Of a stretch of 64,000 bases of DNA, positions 12,640 through 23,709 are shown piece after piece. Each line of letters starts with the position of its first letter. Position 1 is the first letter of the stretch. The stretch comes from Magnolia sinica. Taxonomy: Eukaryota; Streptophyta; Magnoliopsida; Magnoliales; Magnoliaceae. The notes below the pieces were generated by a model, which was not told the DNA's origin, searched no databases, and saw only the letters and a program-made list of their open reading frames with translations. Where the stretch lies: NCBI RefSeq assembly GCF_029962835.1, contig NC_080573.1:88078001-88142000 (forward strand), given 5' to 3'. The translations under genes were made by a program, and so were the position numbers.

Positions 12640-13594
12640 AAAGAAGTGCCATTTTCAGCTGATTTCAAACACCTAGACTTTTAGAAGTTTAATGGGACGG
12701 GTCACCTGAAGAACATATAATGCACTTTATAACTATGATGGAAAATTTCTCTGAAGTTCCTCAATATTGTTTACGATTATTTGGGTCATCTTTGATAGGG
12801 AAAGCCTTTAGATGATATTTAGCTTTGGATCTAGGGTCTATTCATACTTGGGAACAGATGCAAGATGTTTTTTTAGCAAACTTTTTCTCTTCCGATAGAG
12901 AAGTCAGTTTGAATGAATTGGCCTTTATTCGTCAAGGGGAAGACGATCAGTTGATGAATTCATTAATCAATGGAAAGTCTCGGGGGCATTATGTCAATAT
13001 CTTCTGGGAGAATCAAATCAGGTCAATTTGTGTGTAGGAGGTATAAGACTAGAAGTGGCATGCAACCTGCTTAGTGCAGATATACAGACCTTTCGTGATC
13101 TTGTTACAAAGGCTCATGCTCTTGAAAAGATGGTTGAAAAAGTGTCTACTTTTTTCATAAATTCACTATACCAGAGTTTTGTTTTTTTATGAAACATCAG
13201 CCAACACTGCTAGTAAAGAAGAAAAGAAAGAAGATTATCAGGATGACGAAAGAAATAGTGATGAAGAAGATAGAAATGGTCATGTGATTACGATGACATA
13301 AAAATGTCTAGACAGTATAAAGACCATATAAAGTATGCATTTATGAGAAAAGACGTACATCCTATAATGAATCAATTGTTGGCTATAAAGAGTATTGAAT
13401 TAACTTAGCTAAAACACCTCGAAGAAATTGAAAAGACAAGGGGAAAGGATTATTATCATTATCACCGTATATTTGGACATCATACAAAAAGTTGTAATGT
13501 CCTCATAAAAAAGCTACAAAAGATGATCGATAAGGGTGAAATTGTGATGGAAGAATATGACAAAAAGATAAGAATGGCGAGTCCAAAGCACTGA
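12640..13594 (+). pseudogene. gag: Ty3/gypsy gag remnant (TRG1)
   Basis: Gag would package element RNA into cytoplasmic particles. The longest intact stretch (12825-13037) carries the retrotransposon-gag core: GSIHTWEQMQDVFLANF, then REVSLNELAFIRQ. Flanking frames supply LRLFGSSL upstream and TFRDLVTKAHALEKMV downstream. The C-terminal zinc-finger region near 13460-13500 reads YYHYHRIFGHHTKSC. TRG2 has YCHYH at the same place, so the first zinc-binding Cys is lost here. Several stops and at least three frameshifts break the gene. No pol follows. Homology to TRG2 gag at 39005-40846 runs along the whole length. Confidence 0.8.
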
Positions 13595-14526
13595 TAATCT
13601 TTGAGACAAGGGGACATGATTACAGTGTTAAATGATCTCCAATCATATATCTTCACGAGTCTTCATTCCTTAGTGAAGCAAAGATGAAGAATGATTAATA
13701 AATAGAAGAGTTAAAGAAAGATGCAAATTCTAAATATTTGTTCATATACCTTTAAGTAACAGGATGAAATTCTCAACCCACTTGATCCCAAAGGAGGTAA
13801 TTGTTGATTTTCTGAAATGATAATTGTTAATAATAATTTTGTAGGTCAACCCCTGGGGCCAAAATCATCATTGCAGCCAGATTATTATCTGTCGACACCT
13901 GAGATCAGAATCATTACAATGGCCAGATTATTATATGTCGATGTTTGGATTAGAATTATTATTGTGATTGGATTATTGTCGTGATCTTAGGAAGGACTTT
14001 CAGAATTGACTATATACCCTGAAGAGGATATCATTAAGACATTTTTAGATTATCTTCAATTACTTTCGGACTATTGGCGATTATCTATGAGATGATCGAG
14101 TACTAATTATATCCGAACTATCACCTGTCACCTATAAGAATAACTGGGCTCCTATACTTCTAAATTATTGCCAAGTATATATGAGAATATCACTAACTAT
14201 TCTTCAATTTATGGACGTCACATATTCCACTAGCTTGCCAACATAATGCCAATCAAGACACATAAAAATTCAATATATATTTTCTTTAAGAAAGGCAATA
14301 TACTGTGGCATATTGAAGATTACTTACAAGACCAAGGCCAAGTTCAATCCTAAATGTGACGATCAGTATATTATCGCTGAAGATTACATTAAGATGACTC
14401 ATCAGGCCATGAATCAGAATGAATAAGGCATTGGAATGTTTGCAGATATTCATCTTATCAAAATTATTGTTCTCAAAAGGTAAAGAGGTTCTAATTGTGA
14501 AGATTCTTAGAGAAAATTTCACCTAA

Positions 14527-14540
14527 TCAAAAGGGGGCAG
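14527..14540 (+). promoter_or_regulatory. Internal polypurine motif tcaaaagggggcag
   Basis: This 14-base motif is identical at 41219-41232 in TRG2, and ~35 bases before it are also alignable (aagattctt...). It has the form of a plus-strand primer (polypurine tract) but lies ~2 kb before the 3' LTR. It could be a central polypurine tract or a relic of an earlier LTR boundary. Confidence 0.45.
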
Positions 14541-15272
14541 ATCAGGCAACAGTTAAACAATAGCCGCAATAAGCATCTATCACCTAAAGCCCTATCAAGT
14601 CGTAAGCCCATATAATATCTTCAGCAAGTGATGAATATTGACAACAAGGCGATAGCCACCTTTTATCATTCTTATGACAGAATATTATATCGGTCAACTG
14701 AAGTAAATTATTCTTACAAATTGTTAAAGAATTATTGCCTTCTATACATTACAAAGCATCATCTATTATTGAGATATCGTTGGTCATTGTTGATGTCGCC
14801 AATTATCACTGATTATGAAATATCATTACAAAGTATTAATGATCACTAAGACATCGTCCATTACGGAATATTATTACAAATCATCATTGACAAGCTCAAA
14901 TTATCGCTTCGATAAAATGATATTATCATTTTCATTGAGCTATTATCATCGAGCATTGCCGGATGTTATCGTCTATTATCAACATATTGATATTGTGGCT
15001 GCATTAATGATATTATAGACTATCGATCATCTCTGACCACGGAACATTGATTATTTTACTGATTTATCTTTTACGACATTAGTGAGCACCCAAGAAGCCA
15101 ATTATGCATAAGCCCTATATTATTAGTGATGGTGATTTATCTTATACGACACCAGTGAATGCCCGAGCAAGCTAACCATGCATGAGACCTATATCGTGTG
15201 CTCCAACAACTTACGAGCCTAAACTGTGAATGCTCCAACAACTTATGAGCTTAAACTATATTTCCTCTTTTA

Positions 15273-15492
15273 AGTCCAGCCCGAAATCAGTAGTAAACTA
15301 TATTTGCTCTATTGAGCCTAGCCCAAAATTGGCAGTAAACTATATTTGTTCTCTTGAGCCCAGCCCAAAATTGGTAGTAAACTATATTTACTCTCTTGAG
15401 CCCAGCCCAAAATTGGTAGTAAACTATATTTTCTCTCTTGAGCCCAGCCCAAAATTGGCGGTAAACTACGTTTTCTCTCTTGAGCCCAATTA
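15273..15492 (+). repeat. 42-bp tandem array, five units
   Basis: Units start at 15273, 15315, 15357, 15399 and 15441, with a partial unit at 15483. Each reads agcccagcccaaaattgg, then a run ending in aaactatatt and a ctctcttg tail. The period is exactly 42 bp, a multiple of three, so an 87-codon ORF runs through it with 14-residue repeats; I regard that ORF as a by-product. Units are nearly identical, so the array is young. Confidence 0.95.
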
Positions 15493-16159
15493 AAGTATGT
15501 CCAGTCAAAGTTACAATAAGTCAAAGTTGCGTCTGCTCCAATACTTTATGAGCTTAAACTATGTTTGCTCTTACGAGCCTATCCCAAAACTGACATGCTA
15601 GTTTTACTGATTATTGAATAAACTCTAAGACAGAAATACAATATAAAGTACACTAACAAACACAAAAAATAGAATGATTGAATCATTGCCATGATTTAAG
15701 TTAAAGAGACACTCCATTGAAATATATATTGAATTACAGTCATTTCGAAATTATCAATCTATTGTGATCATTTTAGAATTGTCAATACATTTACTTAAAG
15801 ATTATTATTGAAGATTATAAATGCATTATGAAATTATTGGTATGTAATAAAATTGGATCAAAGAATTATACAGCCTTGAAATACTAATCATGGCTAACTT
15901 GGTAGGAAAAAGCATTACTCAAGGCTCTGAAATATCCTAATTAAAAAACATTCAACAGTGCAGGAATAGATGCAACTGTCGCTGGAACTATGATAAGAGT
16001 TGCATTAAAAGATGACTCCCTAATCCGATCAACCATGATGCGGATGAAACACTCTGAAAAAGCATCGGTGCCACTATTGACTACACCACAGAAGATTTGT
16101 TCGACCAGTCGACATTGCCAGGGCAAAAGAACTCTTTGGATGCTTTTGACCAGGGGCAT

Positions 16160-16490
16160 CCAGTTATCCTTTGAGCATGATTCTCTGTTCAAACGTGATT
16201 CTCTAGTAATCACTACAACCGCAATCGTTCGATTGTGATTCCTTCAAGCGTGATCCTTTAACCATGATTCGTCTAAGCGCAATCCTTTGAGCATGATCTC
16301 TTTGAGCGTGATTCCTTCGACCACGATTCTTTCAGCCGTGATTCCTTCATGCATGATTTGTTTGACCGTAATTCTTCAGTTCTTTGTTCGAGCGCTATTC
16401 TTCAGTTCTCTATTCGAGCAAAATTCTTCAGTTCTCCGTTCGAGTGTGATTCTTCGGTTCTCCGTTCAAAATTCTTCTCTGTTGATCCTC
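16160..16490 (+). repeat. Degenerate short repeats gcgtgattccttcga and ttcagttctccgttcgag
   Basis: Two successive arrays are visible. The first has roughly 18-20-bp units (variants of gagcatgattctttgagc). The second has about 26-bp units (variants of attcttcagttctccgttcg) in four copies. They lie immediately before the TRG1 polypurine tract and LTR. Confidence 0.75.
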
Positions 16491-16520
16491 CATTTGATTT
16501 TGTAAACAAATCAAACAAGG

Positions 16521-16534
16521 ATCGAGGGGACATT
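16521..16534 (+). promoter_or_regulatory. Polypurine tract before TRG1 3' LTR
   Basis: The purine-rich atcgagggga is followed by catt and then the TGTTGGAGCAC start of the LTR. The position fits the plus-strand primer. Confidence 0.5.
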
Positions 16535-16918
16535 TGTTGGAGCACAAAATGAATGTCCTAGTCTCCAAGGCCTTCTGCTCATTCCTCGTCCCCAGTCTTT
16601 AAGGTCTATTACTTGTCGCACACACTCAACCTCTAAGACCTTATTGCGTGCCTCATCATTTCAGGATCTTCAACCTGTTTCACACACCTACGTAGTGAAC
16701 CCCAGTCTGTTGGGTTCCCCTCTGCCTGGTTGAATCCCAACTTGTTGCGCGCCCTGCGTGGTGAACCCCAATATGTTGTGTGCCTCTTTGCCTGGCTGAA
16801 TCACAACTTGTTGCGCACCCCTGTTTAGTGAGCCCCCAACCTGTTGCACACCCTTGCCTTGTTGTGCACCTGTAGAGCTTTGTGGTGTAAAAATCAAGGT
16901 CCCCACACATGTAAAGCC

Positions 16919-16926
16919 TATAAATA
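16919..16926 (+). promoter_or_regulatory. TATA box of TRG1 LTR
   Basis: tataaata followed by cccccttcc. TRG2 has tataaata at the matching place (38057-38064). Confidence 0.6.
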
Positions 16927-17051
16927 CCCCCTTCCTCTCCTCATTTACATCATTGGGAAGTCAGAGAAGTGCTTAGGAGCTCGCGGAGTCAGAGGGACGG
17001 AGTGATGAGGTATCCAGCAGGAAGTTGGCTTGTTGTGCGCCTACGCAACAG

Positions 17052-17150
17052 GGTCTTATTGCCCACCCGCGCAATGGGTTCCCCCATGCTACGCAATGGG
17101 TTTCCCCACACTGCATAATGGGTCCCTCATGTATGCATAATAAGACCCCC
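17052..17150 (+). repeat. ~22-bp repeats in TRG1 LTR
   Basis: About four units resembling cgcaatgggttcccccatg and its variants, downstream of the TATA box. They are not seen at the equivalent place in TRG2, which has its own gcgtaacttagcaatcttg doublet at 38276-38325. Confidence 0.75.
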
Positions 17151-17478
17151 AGTGGTCTATTTGTTGTCTGATTCATCTATTCATTAACGACTTGTATTCC
17201 TATGCACATATCTCAGGCATATTGACACAGAACAAGGGATCTTGGATCCACACGCCCCCTCTGTCGCTCAGACGGACACCAAATATTCTGAAATTCTCCT
17301 AAAATTTCCATTGAACTGCTTCTCTTTTTTGTCATTGCACTAATTCATTGTACTTTGTTTCCGAATCAAGGGAAACATGAGATGTAAATAAACCTTTGAA
17401 TCAATAACATCTATGATGATGACTATTCTTCTACATTTCCTTTGTTATTATTAAACAAGATATCCTAACCGAAACACA

Positions 17479-18358
17479 TTTATTTCTTATCGAAATAGTG
17501 CCATAGAATGTTTGTAACAAACCTACCATGTCAATCTGTTAACGTAACTCGTTTTAGAGCATATAAGAAAAAATGAGGCAGATTTGAAGCTCAAGTGGGC
17601 CACACAACAAGAAGGTATGAGAAAAAATACCTAATGTTGAAATATCATGGCGCGATCTTGGTGCCTAGCTTGAGAATTAGATCTGCCTCATTTTTAGGAT
17701 TGTAACCTTAAATGAGCTGGAAAGACAAATGAACGGAGTGGAATTCACACAAACATGAAGGTGCGCTCCATGTATGGTCAAGGTGATGCTTGGCACCACA
17801 ATGAATCCAATGCATTAAGGAGATTGCAAGTGCGGTAAATCGATGGCAGTTTTGTCAATACGAAAGTACAAAAGTTGATCCGTATAGAAAACTAGTAATA
17901 GGGGGTTTAGTGTCTAATGGCTAAAATTGTAGGTGGTTTTTGAAAATAAGTTTAAAAGTGGGAGGTTTTCAGTCCATAGTGAAAAAGGTAAGCGGACATA
18001 TAGAAATTTCCCTTTAAAATATGGTGATATTATAACTATATTCTGGTGTTATCAACTCGAAAAATAGTAAAATCCTCAATGAATTAGTATTATAAATATA
18101 TATTTAAATTTTAAATTTATTTGTTAATTATTATATCATTTTAAAATATTTTTATTTTTATTAGATTTTCATAATAAGATCGAAGGAAAAACCTCAAATT
18201 TTGAGAATCTCAGAAGAAATTTCTAAGTGATGAAATGCCGAGGAGATATTACCCTAAGATTTTCTCGATGGTATTTGTCAAAGTGGTTGTACCCCACACA
18301 AATCGAGAAACTTATGCTCCATGATTTGTACAATGCCAGCAATAATGAGGCCGAACAT
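17479..18358. other. Unassigned DNA with an imperfect inverted repeat
   Basis: No gene seen. aaaaatgaggcagat at about 17567 is repeated in inverted orientation as atctgcctcattttt at about 17681, with further arm pairing outward (gagct...tgagc). The text is related to the gcagatc/gggccaca dispersed repeat found inside the X LTRs (7640-7830, 8065-8250, 48480-48740). The AT-rich stretch 18000-18220 has no motif I recognise. Confidence 0.5.
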
Positions 18359-18599
18359 TGTTACGAAAACAATAATACAATTGATTTCCACTTAATTTTT
18401 TTCCATTTATGGTTAGATCTAATTAAGTTATAATTGATTGTAATAGATCGTAAATCTCCTTGATTGGGTTATATTCTCCTTTGATTGTGGGCCCTTCTTA
18501 TATATGTACCCACTACATTCATACAAAAATGCAAGAAAAAGAATTCACTTTTCTTCCCCAAATTCATTTTTATTCTTTGGAATTTTTCATGGTATCAAA
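18359..18599 (+). mobile_element. Short Ty1/copia LTR (241 bp)
   Basis: Runs from TGTTACGAAAAC to GGAATTTTTCA and is followed directly by a primer site, which fixes the right end. A TATA-like ttatatatg lies near 18498. The length and direct LTR/primer junction are typical of small copia lineages such as Ale. I found no second LTR, and the left end is inferred from the TG start only. The internal region was lost or decayed beyond recognition. Confidence 0.6.
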
Positions 18600-18611
18600 G
18601 CCTCCAGTTTG
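18600..18611 (+). promoter_or_regulatory. Copia primer-binding site (initiator Met tRNA)
   Basis: tggtatcaaagc directly follows the CA end of the LTR. It differs by one base from the common plant tggtatcagagc site. Confidence 0.65.
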
Positions 18612-20596
18612 GAATTTCTAATCGTTCAACGTGTTCTTGATTATCATCTTCTCAAAATCCATCTAATTTGATTTTAGCTCGCTACCATAAACTCACATCC
18701 CCTATGTTACCATCACTGTCACTGTTACCCTTGAAACTAAATCACATCCTCACCCACCTACTGTTCCACTTGTTAGTACCTCACTTTGTCAATAACGTAA
18801 GCTAGTGAGTCTCGGGTCAGTTGAACCCCATTAGAAGATATTAATGATCGAAGACTTGAAGCCCGATAAATTGAGCTGCCTTGGTAATCCTAGCGTTAGA
18901 CCCCTTTAGTTCCAAAACAACCTACCTTTAGATGATCATTCACCCATAGGTAAATCCTTTTTTATCATTCCAAGCCCTAGCCTTAAAACAAACATTATTA
19001 GCTAAGCTCCTAGAGGTTCATAACCAATGGAAACCAAAAAACACAAAAAAAAAATATATATATATATATTTTTGGAAAATGTCAATCGAATATATAGTTC
19101 ATTAATCCGATTCAATCAATCGAAGGTTCTGATCGATTAATCGAAGACGACAAAAAATGTCCAATGAATATATTATTAAATTCTAGAAAAACCTCAATCG
19201 ATCGAAGCAGCCATCTTCTACCCATTTTATAGCTGTCGTAAATCCTTTTCTTATAAAAGGGGCATTTAGACCTTGGCTTAAATGATGGTTTGTGGTGATT
19301 TAGCAGCCCTAGTGTATCCCAGTCCTTCTCATTACTCCTACACTCTATCCTAAAAAGATTCATCACTTCTTCCTTGTGATTCATCACTCTAATGAGCATT
19401 ACAAACTCCATTTGAATATGAACATGGTATCTTATATTTCTCTAGAGATTAGACACTAATCTCATAGATAAACCCTTTATCTATCAACCTCTAGAATGCC
19501 CATTTAGGTGAATTTTCAAATTGAAACCAACTAAGCCATTAGTTATAAGAGATTTAACCAACCCATCTCTCCCATGACCTTGATAATTCATAGGTACATC
19601 GTCAGGGTATCTGATCATTTGGCGCCGAAGAAGATCGACATGAAAATTTGATGGAGAAAATAAGAAGTTGATTCACCTGCGGAGAAGCATTGATCAAGTA
19701 TCTCAAGAAGGAGCATAAACATGGCTCATCTAACTAGTAAGAGTTTAAGTTTTGAGTCCATGGAGTTTGAAACCCAAACTTAAATAAGTCCTTGTGTAGT
19801 ACCATCTCTAGTGGGAGTGTACTTAAAATTATTTCTTATTTAGGACTAGTAAAAGATTATTGGTTAGCCTATAAAATACCCTTTAAGTTCCAAAGGAGTC
19901 ACCGACATGGGTGTATACATATTCCACCTACACGGGTGTGTACCCGTAAGTTTTTATATAGGACTGCCAGCGACACGGGTGTGTACATATAGGTTTATGG
20001 TGAACCTATCAAAAATCATTGTAAAGGTTTGTGGTGAACCTATTGAATACCATTGAGATAGTGAAATCTAGTACACTCAAGTTTGAGTGCGTCCGCTGAG
20101 AGTGAAGTAGGTACTTAACCAAACAACTATGCATCATTATGTTTACAATTGTTTATGTGGATTCATTTTTATTCATGCTTATGATTGAATTTATTTAAAT
20201 CATATGGATGCATAATTAGAGTGTATGCTAGGCACTTAATTTGTAGCACACACAAGTAATATTTCATGTCTCACCCCTTAGATTACTTTGCTCAATTAGT
20301 TATATCTCTTACAATCTATGCTCTTAAATTCACTTACTCGTATTAATTGGTAAATAATTTATAAGTGGTCTTATTCACCCGCTTCTAGGATCTAGCCATA
20401 ATTCTAAGCTTAAACAAACTTCCACATGTTGTGGTAACATGTTATATAATCGGCGTAATTTCACCACCATCTTCTGGAACCCACCATTCTTTAGAACCGC
20501 TATCAAAACCCCATTCAAAACCCGATTCAAAACTCGTAGTCCCCATCCCATCAATACAACACTGAAACCCAGTATCCTCAATTGCAGATATTACTG
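18612..20596. other. Decayed element fragments, no gene
   Basis: The first ~200 bases may be decayed copia internal DNA. Between about 19620 and 20390 the text resembles a Sirevirus-type LTR 3' half: repeated ggtgaacct, then attcacccgcttctaggat near 20370, which parallels attcatcccccctctaggac at the Sirevirus LTR end (53410). I cannot define ends. Four short repeats of acacgggtgtgtac-type text occur at 19900-19990. A run of 10 ta dinucleotides is near 19060. Confidence 0.4.
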
Positions 20597-20601
20597 CTTG
20601 G
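20597..20601. repeat. Target site duplication cttgg, left copy
   Basis: cttgg directly precedes the TGTGACGACC start of the chromovirus and recurs at 33769-33773. Confidence 0.92.
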
Positions 20602-21337
20602 TGTGACGACCTTGGAAATTTTTGTGTTAATCTTTCCTTAAGTAGTTGTTTTTGGGGTAATTAGCGCTATACTTGATTGCTTATGAAATTCGCATCAATC
20701 ACTTTAAATTGTATCTGCATAGCTCTAAACTTGTAGATTAGTTAGCGCTACGTTACTCTAAAATCTGAGATCCATCGCTAAATCCAGTTGTTCTGGAGAA
20801 TTTTTGGAAGATCTGGATCCGACCTGGACCGCGCGTCGAAAGTCCGATAGAGATGATCTTAGGCTGTTGCGGTCACCGAGTTGGGTTTGACCATCACCTC
20901 GAAAATTAAGTCCATGTGATGTTCTGGGTCGATTTGATTGAGTTCGGAGTGAAGAGTGTGAGAACGGTTGGATATTTATTAAGTTTTTATGAAATCTGAG
21001 TCGTGTCGCTTGCGTGACGATTTTAAGCTATCTGACCGTTGGATTCTGACCCAATTTCACCCTCTGATCAGGGAAGGTGGCCTAGGCATATCCTAGTGCT
21101 TGTGGACCTGATCGAGATTCCGTGACCATTGAATTGAGTGTGGTCCGCCATGGCTAATCTGAAGAGCCAGTCGGTACGAAAACTCAGCCTGACCTAAATC
21201 CATGGTCAATGAGCTTAAGTCCGACCTTTTCGTGGTTATAGGCCCACCAGAAGTGCTTCGTTGGATCGTAAGAGGCGGGTTTTGGTTATAACCTAGGTAT
21301 ACCTTGTCCCTGGGGTTATTTCCATCAAAGTTAGGCC

Positions 21338-21346
21338 TATTTATAG
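21338..21346 (+). promoter_or_regulatory. Probable TATA box of chromovirus LTR
   Basis: tatttatag within ggcctatttatagtcc, followed ~80 bases later by a pyrimidine/GA-rich leader. The same box is at 31409-31417 in the 3' LTR. Confidence 0.55.
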
Positions 21347-22557
21347 TCCTTAAACCCTAGCTCTCTTTTCCATACGAATTTTCTCTAACCCTAGCTTGGA
21401 AAGAGAGTGGAAAAGAGAGAGATAGTGAGAGATAAGTTGGTGAATCATCTTGGATTCTTCTTTGTTCTTCTTCATCTTTGAACCTTCACTTTGAATCGTT
21501 ATTCTGACGGTTTTGAGTTCATTTTGGGGTAAGTTAACCTAACCCTAATCTGGGTTAGAGCTTAGATTAGTCTTGGTGTTGTTGTATCTCATTTCTATCC
21601 TTGTTTTAGGGTATTTTATCGCCGTTGACGAAGACAACTTGTCTAAATCAGTTCGGTGTTCTTTTCTTGCTTAAGGTGCGGACTTTAAGTGTATAGGTTA
21701 TGGTTTTCAAGGCTTTCAATACCAGTGAATGATTTATTCTTGTTATGGATGAGATTCTGCATGCCAAATGTTGTGTTTACGTTGCTTTCCTGTTATGCAT
21801 TATGTTATATTGAGATTTGTGTATTCTATGTGTATGTATAAAGTACCGTATACATATAAAATATGCACCTGTGGTTGCCATGATTATTTGTCATGTATGT
21901 ATGCTAGATGTGTGTATGACAACTCCTTGGTAAAAGGAATCGTCTAAATGCATGTATTTCAACATACGTCATGTATGTTGTTCCATGTATGCTAAGTGTT
22001 TGTAGAAATGCCTGAATGATCTAAAGTGTAATTTATTACACTAATTGCGGGCGTTGAGAAGTGATTCTCAACACTCCTATTGATGTGCATGATTTCCTTT
22101 ATGCAAGTTACATTCCATGTTATTTAAATTCAAGCACTACTTGTGCCTACACTTATGTTAAGTTGATATTCTTCAGATGCGTATGTACCATGATTTGAGT
22201 TGTTGTTCCTTTACTGCTCTATATTCAATACAATTATCTGTTGTAGTGTAATGTGTATGGGACTATGCATTAGTCCAGAAAATCGGTAATTGACCCTATG
22301 TTCGTGGCTGGATTGCTTTCGCCACGTAGGACGTATTAGACGAACCCGAGCTGTATTAGAGTTGTCGGCAGTGGTTTGGCCACGCGGAGTGTTTGCGCAC
22401 TCTATGTCGCTCAACCCAACGGCGCTCGTGCTAGTCGAGTTCGTCAAGTAACCTGATTATCCGATGTATGTTCACCATGTATGGACGCTACTGCTTAAAT
22501 CTAGGGTACCGAACTTACCAGTGAAATCCTAATAACCATGGTACTTTGATCCGCTAA

Positions 22558-22751
22558 GACTCATGAGCCGGACATGGTGGTATGGGACACCGTGGTCGAG
22601 CTGTCGGCCTACGCTGGGGTGATGAGCCTCCCCGTAGTGACCAGTGAGCAACCAAACTCGTGAGCCGATTATGGTGGTATGGGACACTATATTCGTGCCG
22701 TCGGCCTACATTGATTGGTGACGAGCCCTTTGTAGTGACCTCGAGCATACC
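22558..22751 (+). repeat. ~96-bp tandem duplication in chromovirus LTR
   Basis: Two adjacent units share ggtggtatgggacac, gtcggcctac and gtagtgacc in order. A third partial unit (tgacgagccctttgc) follows near 22818. The 3' LTR has the same structure at 32630-32825, so the duplication predates this insertion. Confidence 0.85.
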
Positions 22752-23697
22752 TGGATACTGTAATGAGGTGACGAGCTGAACTGTGGTAGTAAAGGTGTGA
22801 AAGGCGTGCATTGATTGGTGACGAGCCCTTTGCTACGACCTCAAATATATGATCGTATGAGATGTCTAGGATTGACGACCCTAGTATGGATCACTGTTTG
22901 GATGGTGATATGAGGAAGGTATCTTAGCTTCCCAATCCTGCTGTGTGAAAAGGACTAATAACAACTTGGTAATCATATCCATGCACCTCATTTGTATGTG
23001 CTTTGTAGATGTGGCGCACTTTGAGGCGATGTCATGCGTAACGTAAGATGAAGACGCTGAGGGTGTACGCATGAGGGCACGCATCATTTTGCATACGTCC
23101 TTGCATTAATAAGAGTACTTAGGATTTATTTAATTATTCTGCTTTATCATTACTGTTTGATTGAACTGATAACATGTTAACCAGTGCCTTATTGTTCCAC
23201 TGAGTTGATCACTCACTCCCACGTTTCTGGGGCGGTGTTAAACACCCACCATACTGTCTTAGGTTCTGATGTTGCAGATGTGGATGCGACTTCTGAGGCA
23301 AAGCGGGAGATGGATGATGATGAGGCTGCCTTTTCTTATATGCAGTTTTCAAACGGGTTCTAGCGAGCCTTGGTCTATTGCGCGGGATTATGGGATTATT
23401 TTTGGGAACTTAAATGATGTAACTTGATACTTATAATTTTGTTAAATAACACTTTCATACGACCTGGCTTGTATATGTACTTCAGGGATTTACACTTGTA
23501 CACATATTTTTTTATAAGTCTTCCGCTTGCTTTATTCACTTATCCCTGAATCATATCTGTGTTTTGGCTTAATCTATTCCATGTTTATGCACTAATACAG
23601 TCAACATACATCCTTCATTAAATATGTTGCATAAGTGATGTTTTGGAACTCGGGAGCTGAGCTATGCTCGACCCCCAAATTTTTGGGCGTTACAAGT

Positions 23698-23709
23698 TGG
23701 TATCAGAGC
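23698..23709 (+). promoter_or_regulatory. Primer-binding site, initiator Met tRNA
   Basis: tggtatcagagc, three bases (agt) after the LTR end. It is complementary to the 3' end of plant initiator methionine tRNA, the usual primer for chromoviruses. Confidence 0.92.

Larger units (their letters stand above)
13595..16534 (+). other. Non-coding tail of TRG1
   Basis: There is no protease, reverse transcriptase, RNase H or integrase motif in any frame that I can recognise. The tail is AT-rich, with many gattatt/attatcg words, a polypurine motif at 14527, a 42-bp tandem array at 15273 and degenerate short repeats at 16160-16490. The equivalent TRG2 interval is 40847-42511. Confidence 0.65.
12150..17478 (+). 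mobile_element. TRG1: gag-only Ty3/gypsy element, 5'-truncated
   Basis: The element has a decayed gypsy gag at 12640-13594, then ~2.9 kb with no pol, then a polypurine stretch and a 3' LTR from 16535. A second, diverged member (TRG2) lies at 37916-42511 with the same order: gag, non-coding tail, tandem array. The 5' LTR and primer site are missing here because the reverse X copy abuts at 12149. Having gag but no protease, reverse transcriptase or integrase in two copies fits the non-autonomous TR-GAG type. A shared ancestral pol deletion cannot be excluded. The Tat-like primer site of TRG2 suggests a Tat/Ogre-related helper. Confidence 0.7.
16535..17478 (+). mobile_element. 3' LTR of TRG1 (~944 bp)
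   Basis: Begins TGTTGGAGCACAAAATG after a polypurine stretch and ends near aaccgaaaca (17476-17478, to within two bases). The last 200 bases align with the TRG2 LTR end (ttcccttattgttcatta region near 38620). It has a TATA box (tataaata, 16919-16926). Two degenerate tandem blocks flank that: ~50-bp units with gttgcgcgccc at 16720-16880, and ~22-bp units at 17052-17150. The left boundary is fixed only by comparison with TRG2 and by the TG start. Confidence 0.65.
20602..23694 (+). mobile_element. 5' LTR of chromovirus (3093 bp)
   Basis: Runs from TGTGACGACCTTGG to TTTTTGGGCGTTACA, followed by agt and the primer site. It pairs with 30674-33768 along its full length. A TATA box is at 21338-21346. 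A ~96-bp tandem duplication lies at 22558-22751. CDS-like ORFs on the minus strand at 22211-23087 recur in the 3' LTR and carry no conserved domain. Confidence 0.95.

Noticed and set aside
12434..12652. Minus-strand ORF of 72 codons with a plausible acidic protein sequence
   Set aside because: It lies opposite the plus-strand gag leader of TRG1 and is alignable at DNA level to TRG2, where the frame is not kept.
15230..15493. 87-codon ORF with 14-residue repeats (and minus-strand partners)
   Set aside because: It is created by a 42-bp tandem array whose length is a multiple of three. No homologous ORF exists in TRG2.
19612..19640. ttggcgccgaag as a second Athila primer site
   Set aside because: Only nine bases match, no LTR end precedes it, and no gag follows.
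22211..23087. Minus-strand ORFs in the 5' LTR that recur in the 3' LTR (32626-33159)
   Set aside because: Recurrence is due to LTR duplication, there is no domain content, and the region contains a non-coding tandem duplication.
23698..23709. tRNA-like sequence at the LTR junctions (also 18600, 53450)
   Set aside because: These are 12-13-base primer-binding sites complementary to initiator tRNA, not tRNA genes. No cloverleaf is present.
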